From assembly GCA_025642075.2 (NCBI GenBank), contig JAODUO010001364.1, positions 1-64,000 on the forward strand: 64,000 bases of DNA, read 5' to 3'. The DNA comes from Ridgeia piscesae (Eukaryota; Annelida; Polychaeta; Sabellida; Siboglinidae). The position numbers and the translations under genes were made by a program. Of this stretch, positions 33,701-45,179 are shown piece by piece (position 1 is the stretch's first letter; the number at the start of each line of letters is the position of its first letter). The notes under the pieces were generated by a model, which did no database searches, was not told where the DNA came from, and saw only the letters and a program-made list of their open reading frames with translations.

Positions 33701-36700
33701 ATTCGTATTTAAATACATTTATATTTAAAAAGTATTTGTAATCCCTCAAGAATATTTGTATTTAAATATAAATTTCAATGTATTTGCCCCCATGTCTGGA
33801 TGGGACAAACACAGAATAGTTGTGGATTTAGACAGGTTTACAGTTTGCACTTAATTAAACATAATACTAGACAGGGATTTAGCAGCTAACCGCCCAGACC
33901 CAGTCAGGATTCTGGATGTTGGAAATATGACCAGTCATTCACACCATACTGACAGAGCAAACAGTACAGGTGGGGCATATGGCCTGGTTCTTACAAACAG
34001 ATTTAGCCATACCCCAAGCCCCGGGTGTCTCCTCCCCAGAGCGCCCGAAAGCGTCTGGCGGAGATAAAGCCTCTACGGTGGCCCCATCTTGGACTTAAGG
34101 ACTAATTCCACTGTTCTTTGATATCTCAGCTATGAATCCTGGGTATTTTACATGGGTTTGTCATTGAAATTTTTGAGTTTTTCAGTGATTGAAGTTCATC
34201 ATCTGTGAGACCTTCAATGGCGGCGCCTTGGACATCGTGTCTGGTTACTACTGATTAAGTTTGTGCTTATATATCGTTGGATTGGACACTTCTGGCATTG
34301 AACTGAAGGTAAGTTTACATTACGTACGAAATACAACTGAATGAGCGATAAAATGAATGATCGGAGCTTTGTTTATGTTTCGTTGTCCAGGTTGGGTGAC
34401 CAGTAGTCGGGTTTTCAGCACCGAAAACTGTTGATTATGTGTTTATAAATGAAAATTAGGTGTTTTATTATAACAAATCATTAGGTAACATTGCCAATTT
34501 TCCTAATGGTTGACATTTCGTTGTTTCAGGTGTCAAAATACCAGTGATCACAATGTCAACATACACATTGGCATGACACAGAAGTCGCATATAGGATGAT
34601 GACAACCAAGATAGAAGTCTTGCAAAGCTGTGTTTCCTGTCCATATCCAGACAAAATGAACTGATTTACATAGTACCATATCTAAACAAGGCAGAGCATG
34701 TGTAAATAGAACAATATAATACATTTTATGTGAATAAAACATGATATATTCTACTGTATTGTTGTCCAGAATAGTAATGTTCTATGTTTGTCACCTATAT
34801 ATAACAACATATGTTTTACCAACATACACCAAAGTTACACCAATTTAAAGATAATTAAATGAACATTAAAATAAACACAACTTGCAATTATAGAAAATCA
34901 GTAGTTTTGAAGATACAGCTTAAAATCTGCAAGCACCCCAAACTGGTGAAATCAGTGGCTGCAGCTTGGGGAACAGGAGCACTAGTCAATTTAACCGGCT
35001 GGGGTCTAATGGGTTAGAGGATGCTTATCTCCTGCAGTGCTTCCCAGGGACTGTCACAATATAACTTGTACTTTGTACTAAACAGGAGGGTGAGGTGATG
35101 TGGCTTCTCTGGGAAGAGAAGGTATTAATTAGGGAAATCTGACTGAATATTTATTTACCTGAAATGCTCAACAGTAATAGAAAATGATTACCTTGATTAT
35201 TATTACATTTATTAGATTACTTCTAATATTGCCATTTTATCTGTCTCATATATTTGCTTGCAACTGTTCATATGAAAAAAATGTAATCGTGAGAAGTAAT
35301 CGTGAGTACGATTACTTTGGTAATGTACTCGAGTATGAGTACGATTACTTTCCTTCGTACTCGAGTACGAGTACGAGTACTCAAAAAGTACTCGTACTCG
35401 AGTACGACTACACAAGTACGATTACTCCATCTCTGAAACAAACCAAGGGTCAGAATTGCTTAGTGTGTGAGTCGATTGTCGTAATATGGAAGTGCATGAA
35501 CAGATGGCATGATTGTTTTTAAAGGGATGTTTTCCATTAATTACTATTGTAAAATTATAATATACAGTATAACATATAAATAATCTGACTGTCCAATTTT
35601 AACAAAACACTGCATTGTCACTCAGATTCCTTAATAAAAGCTCAGATAATTTTGAAAGAGGTCATGACCAAACAGGGTGAAATATCAGATGTCAATAATA
35701 GAGTGTTACCATGCCCTCAAAACTAAATAAAATAAATACTCATTCAAACATATTTTATGGTGAGCGTGTAACAAAAGATATTATGTATGCCGTATAACTT
35801 TATTTTAACAATGAATGTGAAACTTCATTTTAATACATATTCAACCTGGTGGTTCATGCTGTAGGGTAACCAGTACTTCAAGGATGGAAAATACGACGAA
35901 GCAATAGAATGTTATACACAGGGCATAGAGTGCGACCCAACAAATGCCCTACTGCCAGCCAACAGGGCCATGGCTCTCCTCAAGCAAGACAAGTGAGTTA
36001 GGATGGGGTGCTTCAATATTTTGGGTCTCAAAACGTCAAGTGGGTTACATGACCAAACGTTAGGATTCAGTAGAATCCTGCATCTATTTAAATACAAAAT
36101 TCTTCTTGTGACTAGACATTTTCTGTTTATACCGGTAGTTCTACAATGACTTTCTAATGTAGATGTCTACATTTTTTGTACCATTATAACAAATTGCATA
36201 GTACAATTATATTACTAGTTACTCCCTTTCATGAGTTGCAAGTGTCTTATGAACCTAAACAACCATTAAAATTAATCTCAAAGATGATAGTAATTGGAAT
36301 TTATATCCAGTCCACTTAAAGACACTCTCATATGTGATTTACGCCTACTAAGAGCCATCAACATAAGTAATCTAGTTATTCATATTAAATAACAGACAGG
36401 CAACATCAGCTGATCAAAATAAATTTTCTTTGCGAGTAATGCTTCGGACTATTTACTAAGAGAGCCTGGGTTCAAATGCTGTGCTGCCACGTCGAACCAT
36501 GGGCTAATTCGTTCACTCCAGTTCACTCAGCTGTATAAATGAGTACTTGGCTATAGAGAGTGGTGGGTATTTTTATATGAACAGTCTTCATGCTTTAATT
36601 GAAACGTGGCTGGAGGCTTCCCAGAGCTACCAAGATGGTGTTCGATTGAACAGGTCTACCAGGGAGTAAAGTGTAAACGCTTCGAGCAATCCTGAAGATT

Positions 36701-39700
36701 GGATGCTGTGCTAATTAAGAACTAACCCTTACTTTTTTAATGCAGGTTTGCTGCTGCTGAACTTGACTGTACTCAGGCGATCGCACTCGACTCCGGCTAC
36801 ACGAAGGCGTACTTCCGACGTGCCACAGCAAGGGAGCGTCTGAGTAAACTTATGGAAGCTAAACAGGACATCTCAACAATCCTCAGTATCGACCCAGCAA
36901 ACAAACAGGCAGCAAAAGAAATGGCCAAGATAGAAAAGGTGAATAGTTATAACAATAATAAAGGCGTTGTATTGTTCCAGTATCTGCATACACTGTGTGT
37001 GAGGCAATTGCTATTTCTTCATTAACTGTCATGCACATGTATTTTTGGCAGTGACTAGTAAGTAATACATTTTTTTCAGCCACTATAATTAAAAATTACA
37101 CATCCTGTTATTAAGAAATACAGCATGTAAATAAGTAATCATGATTGCTGGTTGATAGGGGAAGAAAAAAGTGAAAAACAGCAATATTTGTATATGGTTC
37201 AAAACCCCCACCCACCACCCACCACCCACCCCCCACCAGTACAGATACTTGTTGTATAATAATGAAATGTCTGCGGGTTTTTTTGTAATTAGAAACTACT
37301 GTACTAATTCACTTTTTATCAAAACCATAGGAAATGTATATGTTAGAAGCTGCCAACTGTCGTGAATTTATAGCAACCGTCATTGGATTGACAGCTCACC
37401 CAGTGAATCTGACAGATTTTCCATTTATGTGTCTGTGATGTGTGATAAGTAATCGGACGTGTGTCCATGTGTCAGTGCAATATCCTGTTTCTCATTAACA
37501 AAAAGACATCACATCAAATGTTGGATGTGTCTCAATAGTTCATAACTCAAAAAGTGCTAGTGTAGTGCTTCATAACCATTGATACCACCCTCATCAGTGT
37601 GATGTGGAACTTTTTGTTTGACCAATACATGATGTCTTTTCCATAACCACAGCGGATGACAGCTGGATTCAGTTGCTGTACATTTGTCAAGACAGTACCT
37701 ACTATGCTGCCTCATTATGATGTCTATAAAAACACCAGTGTGCATTGCTAAAAAAATTACTATCTGTTGCATTTGAAAGGTGGCGCCACTGTAGTGATTT
37801 ATTTCTCTACAATACTGGGTGACTACCAAAATACAGCCACCCATACATAATAGCGGTAATATTGTAATTTTGGGGGGAACTATAAATTTATGCAACTAAC
37901 TGCCTTTTAAAATCGTGTGATTACCAGTTATAGAATGGAATCTATTTCACATGTCCAGCTGCTGAATCCGCCAAAGGAACCAGTCGGCATTGTGGGACCG
38001 GTGGACAAGTCCCCCAGCCAGAGGTCAAAGGTGAGTTGTGTCCAAGCTTCAGATGGTTGAGCATAAAGAGATGAGCACTGTAGGCATGGCACATCCGTTT
38101 ATAATGAATAATGACCATGTGTTAAGAAGTGGGTGGGTATAGTTTATTACCCAGAGAGGCGAAACTAAAATATTACTACAAATTTGTGCCAAATGTTTTA
38201 ATATCTCTCGTGCATAAGGTGCATTACTATTTGAACATTTGTACAATGGCAGACATGTATGTCGGCTTACTGCACCAGTAGTTAGACCAGATTGGTGTTA
38301 TTTTACAGAAGCCACTGCGGAGGATGCAGATCGAAGAAATCGGTCTGGACAAGGAGGAGGAGGTGAAACGTCTCCATCGCAAAAACGTAGAAACCGTTCT
38401 CGCCAAGCAGAGCGAGGTTAAGAAGCAGGTTACAGCCCGAGACGAAGCTACGTTTGATGCTTTCGTGAAGCAGAAGAAAGATACGCCTTGCAACAGTGTT
38501 GGTAGTGGCAGCGTTCATTCAAGCGTGACACCCAAGGAGACCGCTTTGGAGAACATTGACGACATTAGACAGAATGGTTCCGAATCTCCCAGAGAACTTG
38601 GACAAGAGGCTGGAGTATTGAACCTTAAAGCAAAATCGTCTTCGGAACATTGCACTGATAAGGAGCCATCGCCAAGGACAAGTCCACGGCTGCCTCCAGT
38701 TCCAACCAGTTCGTTCCAGTTTCAGACGGATTGGAAAGCACTTCGGAACAGTCCAGAGATGTGTTTTCAGTACTTCAAGGTATGCCAGTTTGGTTGTAAT
38801 GTTTGTGGGATCTCTGGTGTAGTCAGGCAAATAACAGAAATGTGAAATATGGGTAGTTTTCTTCCTGAGAATGTTGACACGGAAAAGTTTAACAGATTTA
38901 ACTTAAAGTTGGTTTATGAAATACAGTTATCCACATGTCCTTTCTGCAATTGTTCCACACTATGTAATTGTTAAACTGCTATGAATCTGACATTACATTT
39001 GAGACTCCCACATCTTGTAGGCTGTTGGCTCTTTGATGCTAAAATGTTATATTCTTGTGATTCTTCCCAGGTGTTTTTATTAAGCTGGTTTATTCAAGAA
39101 ATTAATAGTTGAAGACAATATTCACTGGTTGCATTCAAAAAAATTATCCAACCTTGTAAATTGCTTTTAGCAGACCTGATCTAATATGATATGTTTTTTC
39201 GGTACTGACTGTGTGGTCAGATTATAATTAAAAAATTCAGATGACCGGTTTGTTTAACTATGGGTATGTCACACTGTCAGTGTCATAAGCTGGAGAAGGA
39301 CTTTATCATATCTTGCTAGTCATGTGACATGTCCATGACAAATCAAACTTGTCCACTAACTACGGGGCCTTGTGGTAGAGCCAAGATATTTGAAATGAAA
39401 TGAAGTTCCTAGTGAGATTACATCTAGTATTGTAATGAAATGAGCAGCGAAACTGTAATTACCATGCACTTAATAAATCTTGTCATCTTTTTAGAACATT
39501 GAATGTCGTCATTATCCAAAGTTGTTCGGTCAAGCTCTCGACGCAGACATTCTTCCCAGAATTCTCTCCATCCTCGAGGAGTTCTACATCCCGTAAGTGT
39601 CACCTGAGTAATTGGAAGTAATGTGGACTGGGTCCTGGTACCATGTCAAAGTCATCCTAGTTACTGTATTGACACTATCCATTTACTGCCCATATAGTTG

Positions 39701-40438
39701 TATGTCAACGTGATAATCAGAATGTGACACTATCTCAGTCACAACATTGATCTCACTCTGGGCCACTTCCAAGATCTTTGCATTCTCCTTATCTCTGATA
39801 TCGTATCATTTTAAAGATCTGTACCATTACATACCATTGTACCAGGAATTTTTATGTAAGTAGTCGACACATTGAATCTATCCAGTTTTAATCATCTAGT
39901 TTGTATTTACTTTTTATATCCTGGGCTCGACATTAATGCTTGTCTGGGATAAGAAATTACCCACGTCGGACAAGTACATTGTCCAAGATATTTGTTTGAT
40001 GGACCAAGCGATTAAGTCAGTATATAAAAAGCTTAGGGTGCTAAAAAGATTGAAGCATTTGATTCGTTGAGATAATATAACATTTTAACAGACGATCTGA
40101 CTACCCTGGTAACTCACACACTCCTCTACTTTCACTTCATGAGACTAATACCAAAACTACCAACATAGTCACCAGATGGTGCCAGTAGTACTACAGTTTA
40201 TATTTCAATTATATTAGCATGTTATACTTATAATGTGGTTGTAATTTGTTACAGAAATAACTTGGACATGTACGCAGTTCTTGAGAGTCTGACGAGAGTG
40301 AAGAGGTTCTCTATGACTCTTATGTTTATGTCTGCAAAAGAGAAACAGTGTCTGCAGCAGATCTTCAAACACCTGAGAACAGCTGGTCTGCAAAGTGAAT
40401 CAGACATTGCCAGTCTGGCTAAGACATATCAGGTGTAA
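30631..40438 (+). CDS. RPAP3: RPAP3, RNA polymerase II-associated protein 3 (span, 9 exons)
   Basis: Nine exons with GT-AG borders join into 530 codons. RPAP3 is the TPR subunit of the R2TP complex (with PIH1D1, RUVBL1, RUVBL2), which works with HSP90 in the cytoplasm to assemble RNA polymerase II, snoRNPs and PIKKs. The order matches the family: a conserved N-terminal helix (residues about 8-45), a basic K/R stretch (75-84), D-Y-K-S-W-D-K (101-107), an acidic linker, a TPR domain (about 147-256), a low-complexity linker, and the RPAP3 C-terminal helical domain (about 415-530). Clamp residues K147, N151, N182, K212 and R216 have the spacing of an HSP70/HSP90-binding TPR. Human RPAP3 has two TPR domains and 665 residues; here one is present. 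Confidence 0.95.
31010..31268 (-). mobile_element. tRNA-derived SINE, copy 1 (intron 1 of RPAP3)
   Basis: On the minus strand: GTGGCGCAGTGGCTAAAGCC (tRNA-like start with A box), then GGGTTCAAATCC (B box) and a body with GTTCACTCAGCTGTATGAAT, GAGTATACCTGGC and GATCGAACAGGTCTGCCAG. The body is shared with the copies at about 36425-36668 (+) and 46020-46168 (-). Confidence 0.82.
31860..32021 (+). CDS. RPAP3: RPAP3 exon 2
   Basis: Fifty-four codons, phase 0-0, with acceptor TTGTAG and donor GTAGGT. It encodes L-P-P-I-R-N, a polylysine/arginine stretch that may act as a nuclear localisation or RNA-contact patch, and S-D-Y-K-S-W-D-K-F-D-V, all characteristic of RPAP3. Confidence 0.94.
32233..32352 (+). 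CDS. RPAP3: RPAP3 exon 3
   Basis: Forty codons, phase 0-0, with acceptor CTCATAG and donor GTACAG. It encodes a Ser/Glu-rich acidic linker (S-S-S-S-E-Y-E-T-D-E-E-W) and the K-D-Q that leads into the first TPR helix. K147 here is the first carboxylate-clamp residue. Confidence 0.92.
32437..35435. mobile_element. hAT-like DNA element, 3.0 kb, with nested insertion
   Basis: The element starts CAGAGATGGAGTGAGTAC and ends GATTACTCCATCTCTG. It is flanked on both sides by an identical 8-bp duplication, AAACAAAC (32429-32436 and 35436-35443). Near both ends, in inverted orientation, lie arrays of GTACTCGAGTACGAGTACGA plus TTACTTT. An 8-bp duplication with CA..TG-type short TIRs is the hAT superfamily habit. 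No transposase frame was found in the about 2.15 kb of its own sequence, so it is called non-autonomous. It occupies most of RPAP3 intron 3 and carries a second element at 32963-33798. Confidence 0.88.
32963..33798. mobile_element. hAT-like MITE copy A, 836 bp (nested)
   Basis: It starts CAGACATGGGGTCAAATACA and ends TGTATTTGCCCCCATGTCTG, near-perfect inverted termini. The flanks GATGGGTC (32955-32962) and GATGGGAC (33799-33806) match at 7 of 8 positions as a target duplication. Subterminal regions are full of AAGTATTTGTATTTAAATAC-type palindromes. There is no coding capacity. A sister copy lies at 41050-41878. Confidence 0.88.
35865..35992 (+). CDS. RPAP3: RPAP3 exon 4 (TPR domain, first half)
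   Basis: 128 nt, phase 0-2, with acceptor CTGTAG and donor GTGAGT. It encodes G-N-Q-Y-F-K-D-G-K-Y-D-E-A-I-E-C-Y and L-P-A-N-R-A-M-A, the first TPR motif and the start of the second, with clamp residues N151 and N182. Confidence 0.95.
36425..36668 (+). mobile_element. tRNA-derived SINE, copy 2 (intron 4 of RPAP3)
   Basis: Plus-strand copy with a B-box-like GGGTTCAAATGC, the shared body GTTCACTCAGCTGTATAAAT with GAGTACTTGGC, and GATTGAACAGGTCTACCAGG at the 3' side. The tRNA head is more decayed than in the copy near 31.2 kb. Confidence 0.8.
36746..36938 (+). CDS. RPAP3: RPAP3 exon 5 (TPR domain, second half)
   Basis: 193 nt, phase 2-0, with acceptor AATGCAG and donor GTGAAT. It encodes A-E-L-D-C-T-Q-A-I-A-L-D, Y-T-K-A-Y-F-R-R-A (clamp K212 and R216) and a third TPR motif ending D-P-A-N-K-Q-A, followed by the capping helix. 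Confidence 0.95.
37959..38030 (+). CDS. RPAP3: RPAP3 exon 6 (linker)
   Basis: Twenty-four codons, phase 0-0, with acceptor TGTCCAG and donor GTGAGT. It encodes a Pro/Lys/Ser linker after the TPR domain. Its small size makes it less secure than its neighbours, but frame and borders fit. Confidence 0.85.
38309..38779 (+). CDS. RPAP3: RPAP3 exon 7 (linker and start of C-terminal domain)
   Basis: 157 codons, phase 0-0, with acceptor TTTACAG and donor GTATGC. K-P-L-R-R-M-Q-I-E-E matches the conserved post-TPR block. A Ser/Lys/Glu-rich disordered region follows, then L-P-P-V-P-T-S-S-F-Q-F and D-W-K-A-L-R, which open the RPAP3 C-terminal domain that binds RUVBL proteins. Confidence 0.94.
39495..39592 (+). 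CDS. RPAP3: RPAP3 exon 8 (C-terminal domain)
   Basis: 98 nt, phase 0-2, with acceptor TTTTTAG and donor GTAAGT. It encodes Y-P-K-L-F-G-Q-A-L-D-A-D and I-L-E-E-F-Y-I-P, conserved helices of the RPAP3 C-terminal domain. Confidence 0.94.
40255..40438 (+). CDS. RPAP3: RPAP3 exon 9 (C-terminus and stop)
   Basis: 184 nt including TAA at 40436-40438, with acceptor TGTTACAG. It encodes L-E-S-L-T-R-V-K-R-F-S-M and L-M-F-M-S-A-K-E-K, the hallmark R-F-x-M-x-x-M-F-M-S motif of the family C-terminus. Confidence 0.95.
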
Positions 40439-40615
40439 TTATTCTGATGGGTTCTTGCCTATGAATTGTACATTTTACAAAGTTATTATATATATGTTTA
40501 TCACAGGTCTGTAAATATTGAGAAATTATGACAGGATCACTTTAAGTTGTGTCAAAAGATTATTATAAGTGGATCTTTTCTGTGTGCCTCTACTGATCAA
40601 GGAATGTGATATTTA

Positions 40616-40621
40616 AATAAA
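40616..40621 (+). terminator. RPAP3 polyadenylation signal
   Basis: AATAAA lies 178 nt after the RPAP3 stop codon, the first canonical signal downstream. No cDNA evidence is available to fix the cleavage site. Confidence 0.65.
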
Positions 40622-41049
40622 ATTATTTTGATATCGATATTTACTGCTTTCTTGCCCGATTGTGAAGTGACTACGGTGAGAACGTCTTGGCAAATCGCCT
40701 TGAGCAATGTGCATTTTGGTGCCAGGCATCCTCACATGCCGGGGTCACTGTGAGTGATTACCTTAGTACCAGCCTACAGTACATATGACAAAACTCCTTT
40801 TAACCTCAGCCAATGAAATCGCTCACGAGGAGTGTGGTCAGCCTCCGGTCATGTGATATACTTTTTTGTTGATTTAAGCTACACGCTGCACGTATTACAT
40901 GCAATGTTTAGAATGTGAATGGTTTATTATATTGGATCAGCCAGGGATACCTTAGTGCAGCGCAACGACCCCTGGCTTGCAAGGATGGCACCAGGAGCAA
41001 AGGCAGGGAGGGTACTTTGGGGGGGGGCAAAACATCCATGTGTCCACTG

Positions 41050-41878
41050 CAGACATGGGGTCAAAAACATTTGTATTTGAAAGTATTTAAATACGTTTTT
41101 CAAAGTATTTGTATTTAACCTCTAGGAATGAAAAGTATTTGTATTAAAATACTTTCCTGAAGTGTTTGACTTTTTCAAATACATTGTCAATGTCAACATT
41201 TCTGATTCAAAATCACATGTAATGCCTGCCAAACTAAATACCTTCACTGCAACTTCACCCAACAGTGCAAATTACAAATGAAGACGCCTAACAGCAGGTG
41301 TTCCCATGGCCCTGGCAGTGACCATAACTTGTTTACTCAGAGCCTAAGGATGGATTAGCACCTGACAGTGGCCATAGATCAACATCCCCTTTGTTCTTTA
41401 GTCAGGCTCCAAGCTGGCACCAGGCTATTCTGATTTCCTGGCTGACTTTGAAGTTGAGCTGTCACACTTCCTCACAACATCCTAGCAGTGATTAGCAGTG
41501 TCTCTTCTGAGGGCAACATGGGCATTTTATTACGGACCTACTGGCTTAACAGATCAAACAACACATTTTGGCCTTTACCTCTGTGGATAGAGGTTTTTGA
41601 GTCAGTTGTCACTGTGATGTAGTTAGCAATAACAATACTCCCTAGCACTGTTCTGCCTGTCATAAGTGAGCAAAACAGTAATTATGTCTAAAAACCTAGA
41701 TGTCTCTATATATAAGTTGCTTTTCTTTTACCTACATAGTAATATATCCTGAAAATGAAAACTATTTTAAATACGTTCCAATGTATTTGTATTTAAATAC
41801 ATGTATAGTTAAAAGTATTTGAATTCCTCAAGAGTATTTGTATTTAAATACATTAAAATGTGTTTGACCCCACATCTG
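41050..41878. mobile_element. hAT-like MITE copy B, 829 bp
   Basis: It starts CAGACATGGGGTC and ends CCCCACATCTG, with the same internal order as copy A (for example TAATGCCTGCCAAACT, CTGGCTGACTTTGAAGTTGAG and CTCCCTAGCACTG). The flanks GTCCACTG (41042-41049) and GCCCACTG (41879-41886) match at 7 of 8 positions, supporting an 8-bp target duplication. No transposase is encoded. Confidence 0.88.
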
Positions 41879-41886
41879 GCCCACTG

Positions 41887-44870
41887 CCTGCTCGTGTGAC
41901 AGCTATTCGTCAACGACTGGAAGCAAACAGTTGTGTTATTTGTGTATTAGTCGCTCAAGTAGTTTGTATCCAGCCGGTAGCAGACTTATTAGACAAGAGT
42001 TCGCAGCTTCTTCTGGGTTTTAGCCTAGTTTGAGAACGGCAGTCACCTTTGCACGACATCATATTTCCGGTATCCTTGGACGTTGCAATCAGTTGGTCAT
42101 GAACGGGCGAAGCCAGTTTTTACATTCCTTACTGAGATCGAGAAGACATTTAGGTGGATGGAACCTGGTCCAGTGCTTTACCAATCGAATTGTCTTGGTG
42201 TGCGTTTATGTGAAATCATTGCAAAGTCAATGTCGGTTGACGCCATTTGCCATACCAGTTTATTCATTGTTAACTTCGCGTATGAAATTGTGGTTTGGTG
42301 CAGCATAGCGGCCATTTTCACTTAAGTGTTGTGCGAACTTGCTGGCTTTGAAGGCCGCCCTAGGATGTTCTCTCTGCGAGTCTTCGTAGTACACTGCGCG
42401 ATGTGCAAGCGCAGTGTATGGAGACGGTTGCCTATACGATCTCGACTCGTTTTTCAAGTCGTTTTACGGTTCTCTGTTCGCGCAGTGCTTGTCGCAATGT
42501 GTTTGTTCGGCTGTGGCGGCGCGATGTTTCTCTACCACTTCGTCACAATCTGTCTTGCGATGATCCCATGTTAGGTCAAACTGTCGTTTTGTGATGTGGA
42601 TGATTGCAGAGCGCCATTATTTGGATGGGCGTCATATACACCAGTCACCAGGTGTGTAAACGTTAGGGACCGTCGACAATTTGCATGTGTCCTCGGTGAT
42701 GTCACCCCACCGCGCTTTCGGAAGTTCCACCGCGGAGTGAAGAGCACGGTGTTGATTTGACGACAGCGTTGTGTCGGCATGATTGAAGTTTGATGGTGTT
42801 GAGAGCTTGGAAATGGTTCGTTTACACTTAGAATACGTGAGTATGGCATTTGGGGTGGCAAATACGATGTCGGGGATTGTTTCCATTTACCACAAGCGAA
42901 AGGAATTCGGCTAAAATTGTCCATGTTAGGTCATTATTGGCAAAGGAGTGTTGTCGTTGATTGCAACGTTGAGCCACTGTGTTAGAGTGTCGGCAAGCCG
43001 TCTACTTCACGAGGCGGAGAGACGGCAAAGGAGAAAAGAGAGGGGGGTGTTGCAACATTTTCACATCTTCCACCTGGCACCTCCTGTCGACACTACAGCA
43101 AGATCTGCAGATCAAGAATTGGGCTCTTGAGTCACCTCAGGACACATGACATACCTTTGGAAGACGTCTTCCTCGTCTCGTCTCAATGGACCGCTGATGG
43201 TGATGACTCTGTAAGATATGAGTACCGACGAAGATACGTATGAGTGGCATATCGGAAGCTTATATGTGTTTTTTCGTCGACGTTCCGTCGAGAACCCTAT
43301 AATCCATTGTCACGACGACTCCAGGCGGTACGACCGATAAAGCATATGTGGTTTGGATTACGGATTGCGAGTGCAATGTTTAAATCAGGAATGTAGAACG
43401 TTTGGTTGAGTGTGTTCGACATGCATTCTTGTCGGATGGTCCAGGGACATGACCGGCATCCAACCAGCTTCCTAGCCACAGGATGAGGGCGAGGATCGAG
43501 ACGCAAAGTCTGAAACAACTCACTCGTGACTATTGTCATAATCTATTAGCTATTGTATAACCCGCGTTATGTACTTCCTGGGCGGATCAAGGAAGCGAGG
43601 GACACGTGTCTGTATACCTGCAGTGCCTTCGTTAGATTGACGTTTCTTCAGATTTCTGTAGTGCTCTCCTAGACGTTCTGGAGTTGTGAAGGTCGAATCA
43701 ATAAAATCAATAGTTACCCTCCAGAAGTTAAGATATCGTCACACAGTAGAACGGAGACAGCGAATATTCTTATGTTACGGCGGCGAAGCGGAGGCAAAAA
43801 TTCCGAAAAACACAGCTCACGTGGTGAAATAAGTGCCGAGCACAACTGAAATAGAATGAATGCAGCGATGGCAAGTGAAACTTGAATGAAAACAGCAAGA
43901 ATGTCTGTCAGCAACCCATTCCACAGTCCTGGCGTTACTACGTCAAGTCGTCTATGCACTACTTAGTAATCCAGTTTCACAAACTCCGGTTTCACCTAGC
44001 ATTAATTTCCGCGTAAGGACGTTGGTACGAATGGAATTTTGCGTTGAGAAAACACAGCCCAGAAAGTGGGTTTTGTCTCATTTTCTTTATAAAAAAAAAC
44101 TACGCAGGGTGTGCGCGCACGCACACACACCTCTGCAATATATGGAGGTGCCAAGTAACATATACATGGTATATAGAAATATGAGGGATATTAGTTTTTA
44201 AAGAGATAGTGTTGGGGGAATTGATTGATAAGTATGGACCATCCACCTCCCCATTTTTCCACGTGCAGTTATTTGTTTATGTGGCATTGCATACTGAGTG
44301 TACTTTCTTTGTATTGTATTGGTCACTTGGACATTTCATTCAACATTGCACACAAGCGATACGTGTACCGGCTGTGGTTGTGTGTCACTGTGATGATGGT
44401 GGGCGGGACCCAGTGCCACGTGCCTTGCGGTGTTAATTGTCGCTCTACGACTACGGCATGGTATTTTAACATCGTATGCAGTTTATATAGTTGTACGTTT
44501 GGCATACATTTTCACTACAATAAGATACAACAACCCGACACCAAGTATATACACACACGAAGTCACTCTCTACAACATAAAGGTAAACCAATGCGGTCAG
44601 TTCCCGCCGTTTCATCCGCTGTGTGGAAAATTATGGTACGGGCCTAACTAACATAAAACAAGTACTCAGCTTACCACGTCGATGTGTTGCAAGTGCAATT
44701 GTGACCAGGGTGTCTGTCTACCTTTGCTGATCGCAGCAACGTGTAGTAGTGGTCCGGGTTAATCCGAAAAGACGCGCCTTTGGCAGACGTGGGCGGAAAC
44801 GGAGCATAGTGACAGTTACGTTATCGTTGCGTGGTTACAGGCAGATTTCCGGTTCGCTGATGTTGGCATA
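41887..44870. other. Unassigned GC-richer stretch
   Basis: Base composition is nearer balanced than the surroundings (notably 42.0-43.6 kb), and several 60-120-codon frames are open on both strands. None shows a domain I recognise or consistent splice-bounded coding. It may be an old mobile element or an unrecognised gene. I can support nothing specific. Confidence 0.35.
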
Positions 44871-44873
44871 ATA

Positions 44874-44883
44874 ATTATATATA

Positions 44884-44973
<90 letters not shown>

Positions 44974-45050
44974 ATATATATATATATATTATAATATATA
45001 TATATATATAATAAGTATATATTATAATTATATATATACATATATATATC
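44874..45050. repeat. (TA)n microsatellite cluster
   Basis: TA runs with short interruptions. Confidence 0.95.
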
Positions 45051-45179
45051 GCTACCGTGACCTGTCTTGCATATCTTCCCAGGTTGCCTCAACCCCATCC
45101 CTATTCTTTCATCTCTTGCTCTCTCTCTCCCCTCCTCCTCTACGCCTCTTTCGGTCTGCCTGTCTGTCTACGGCCACCA

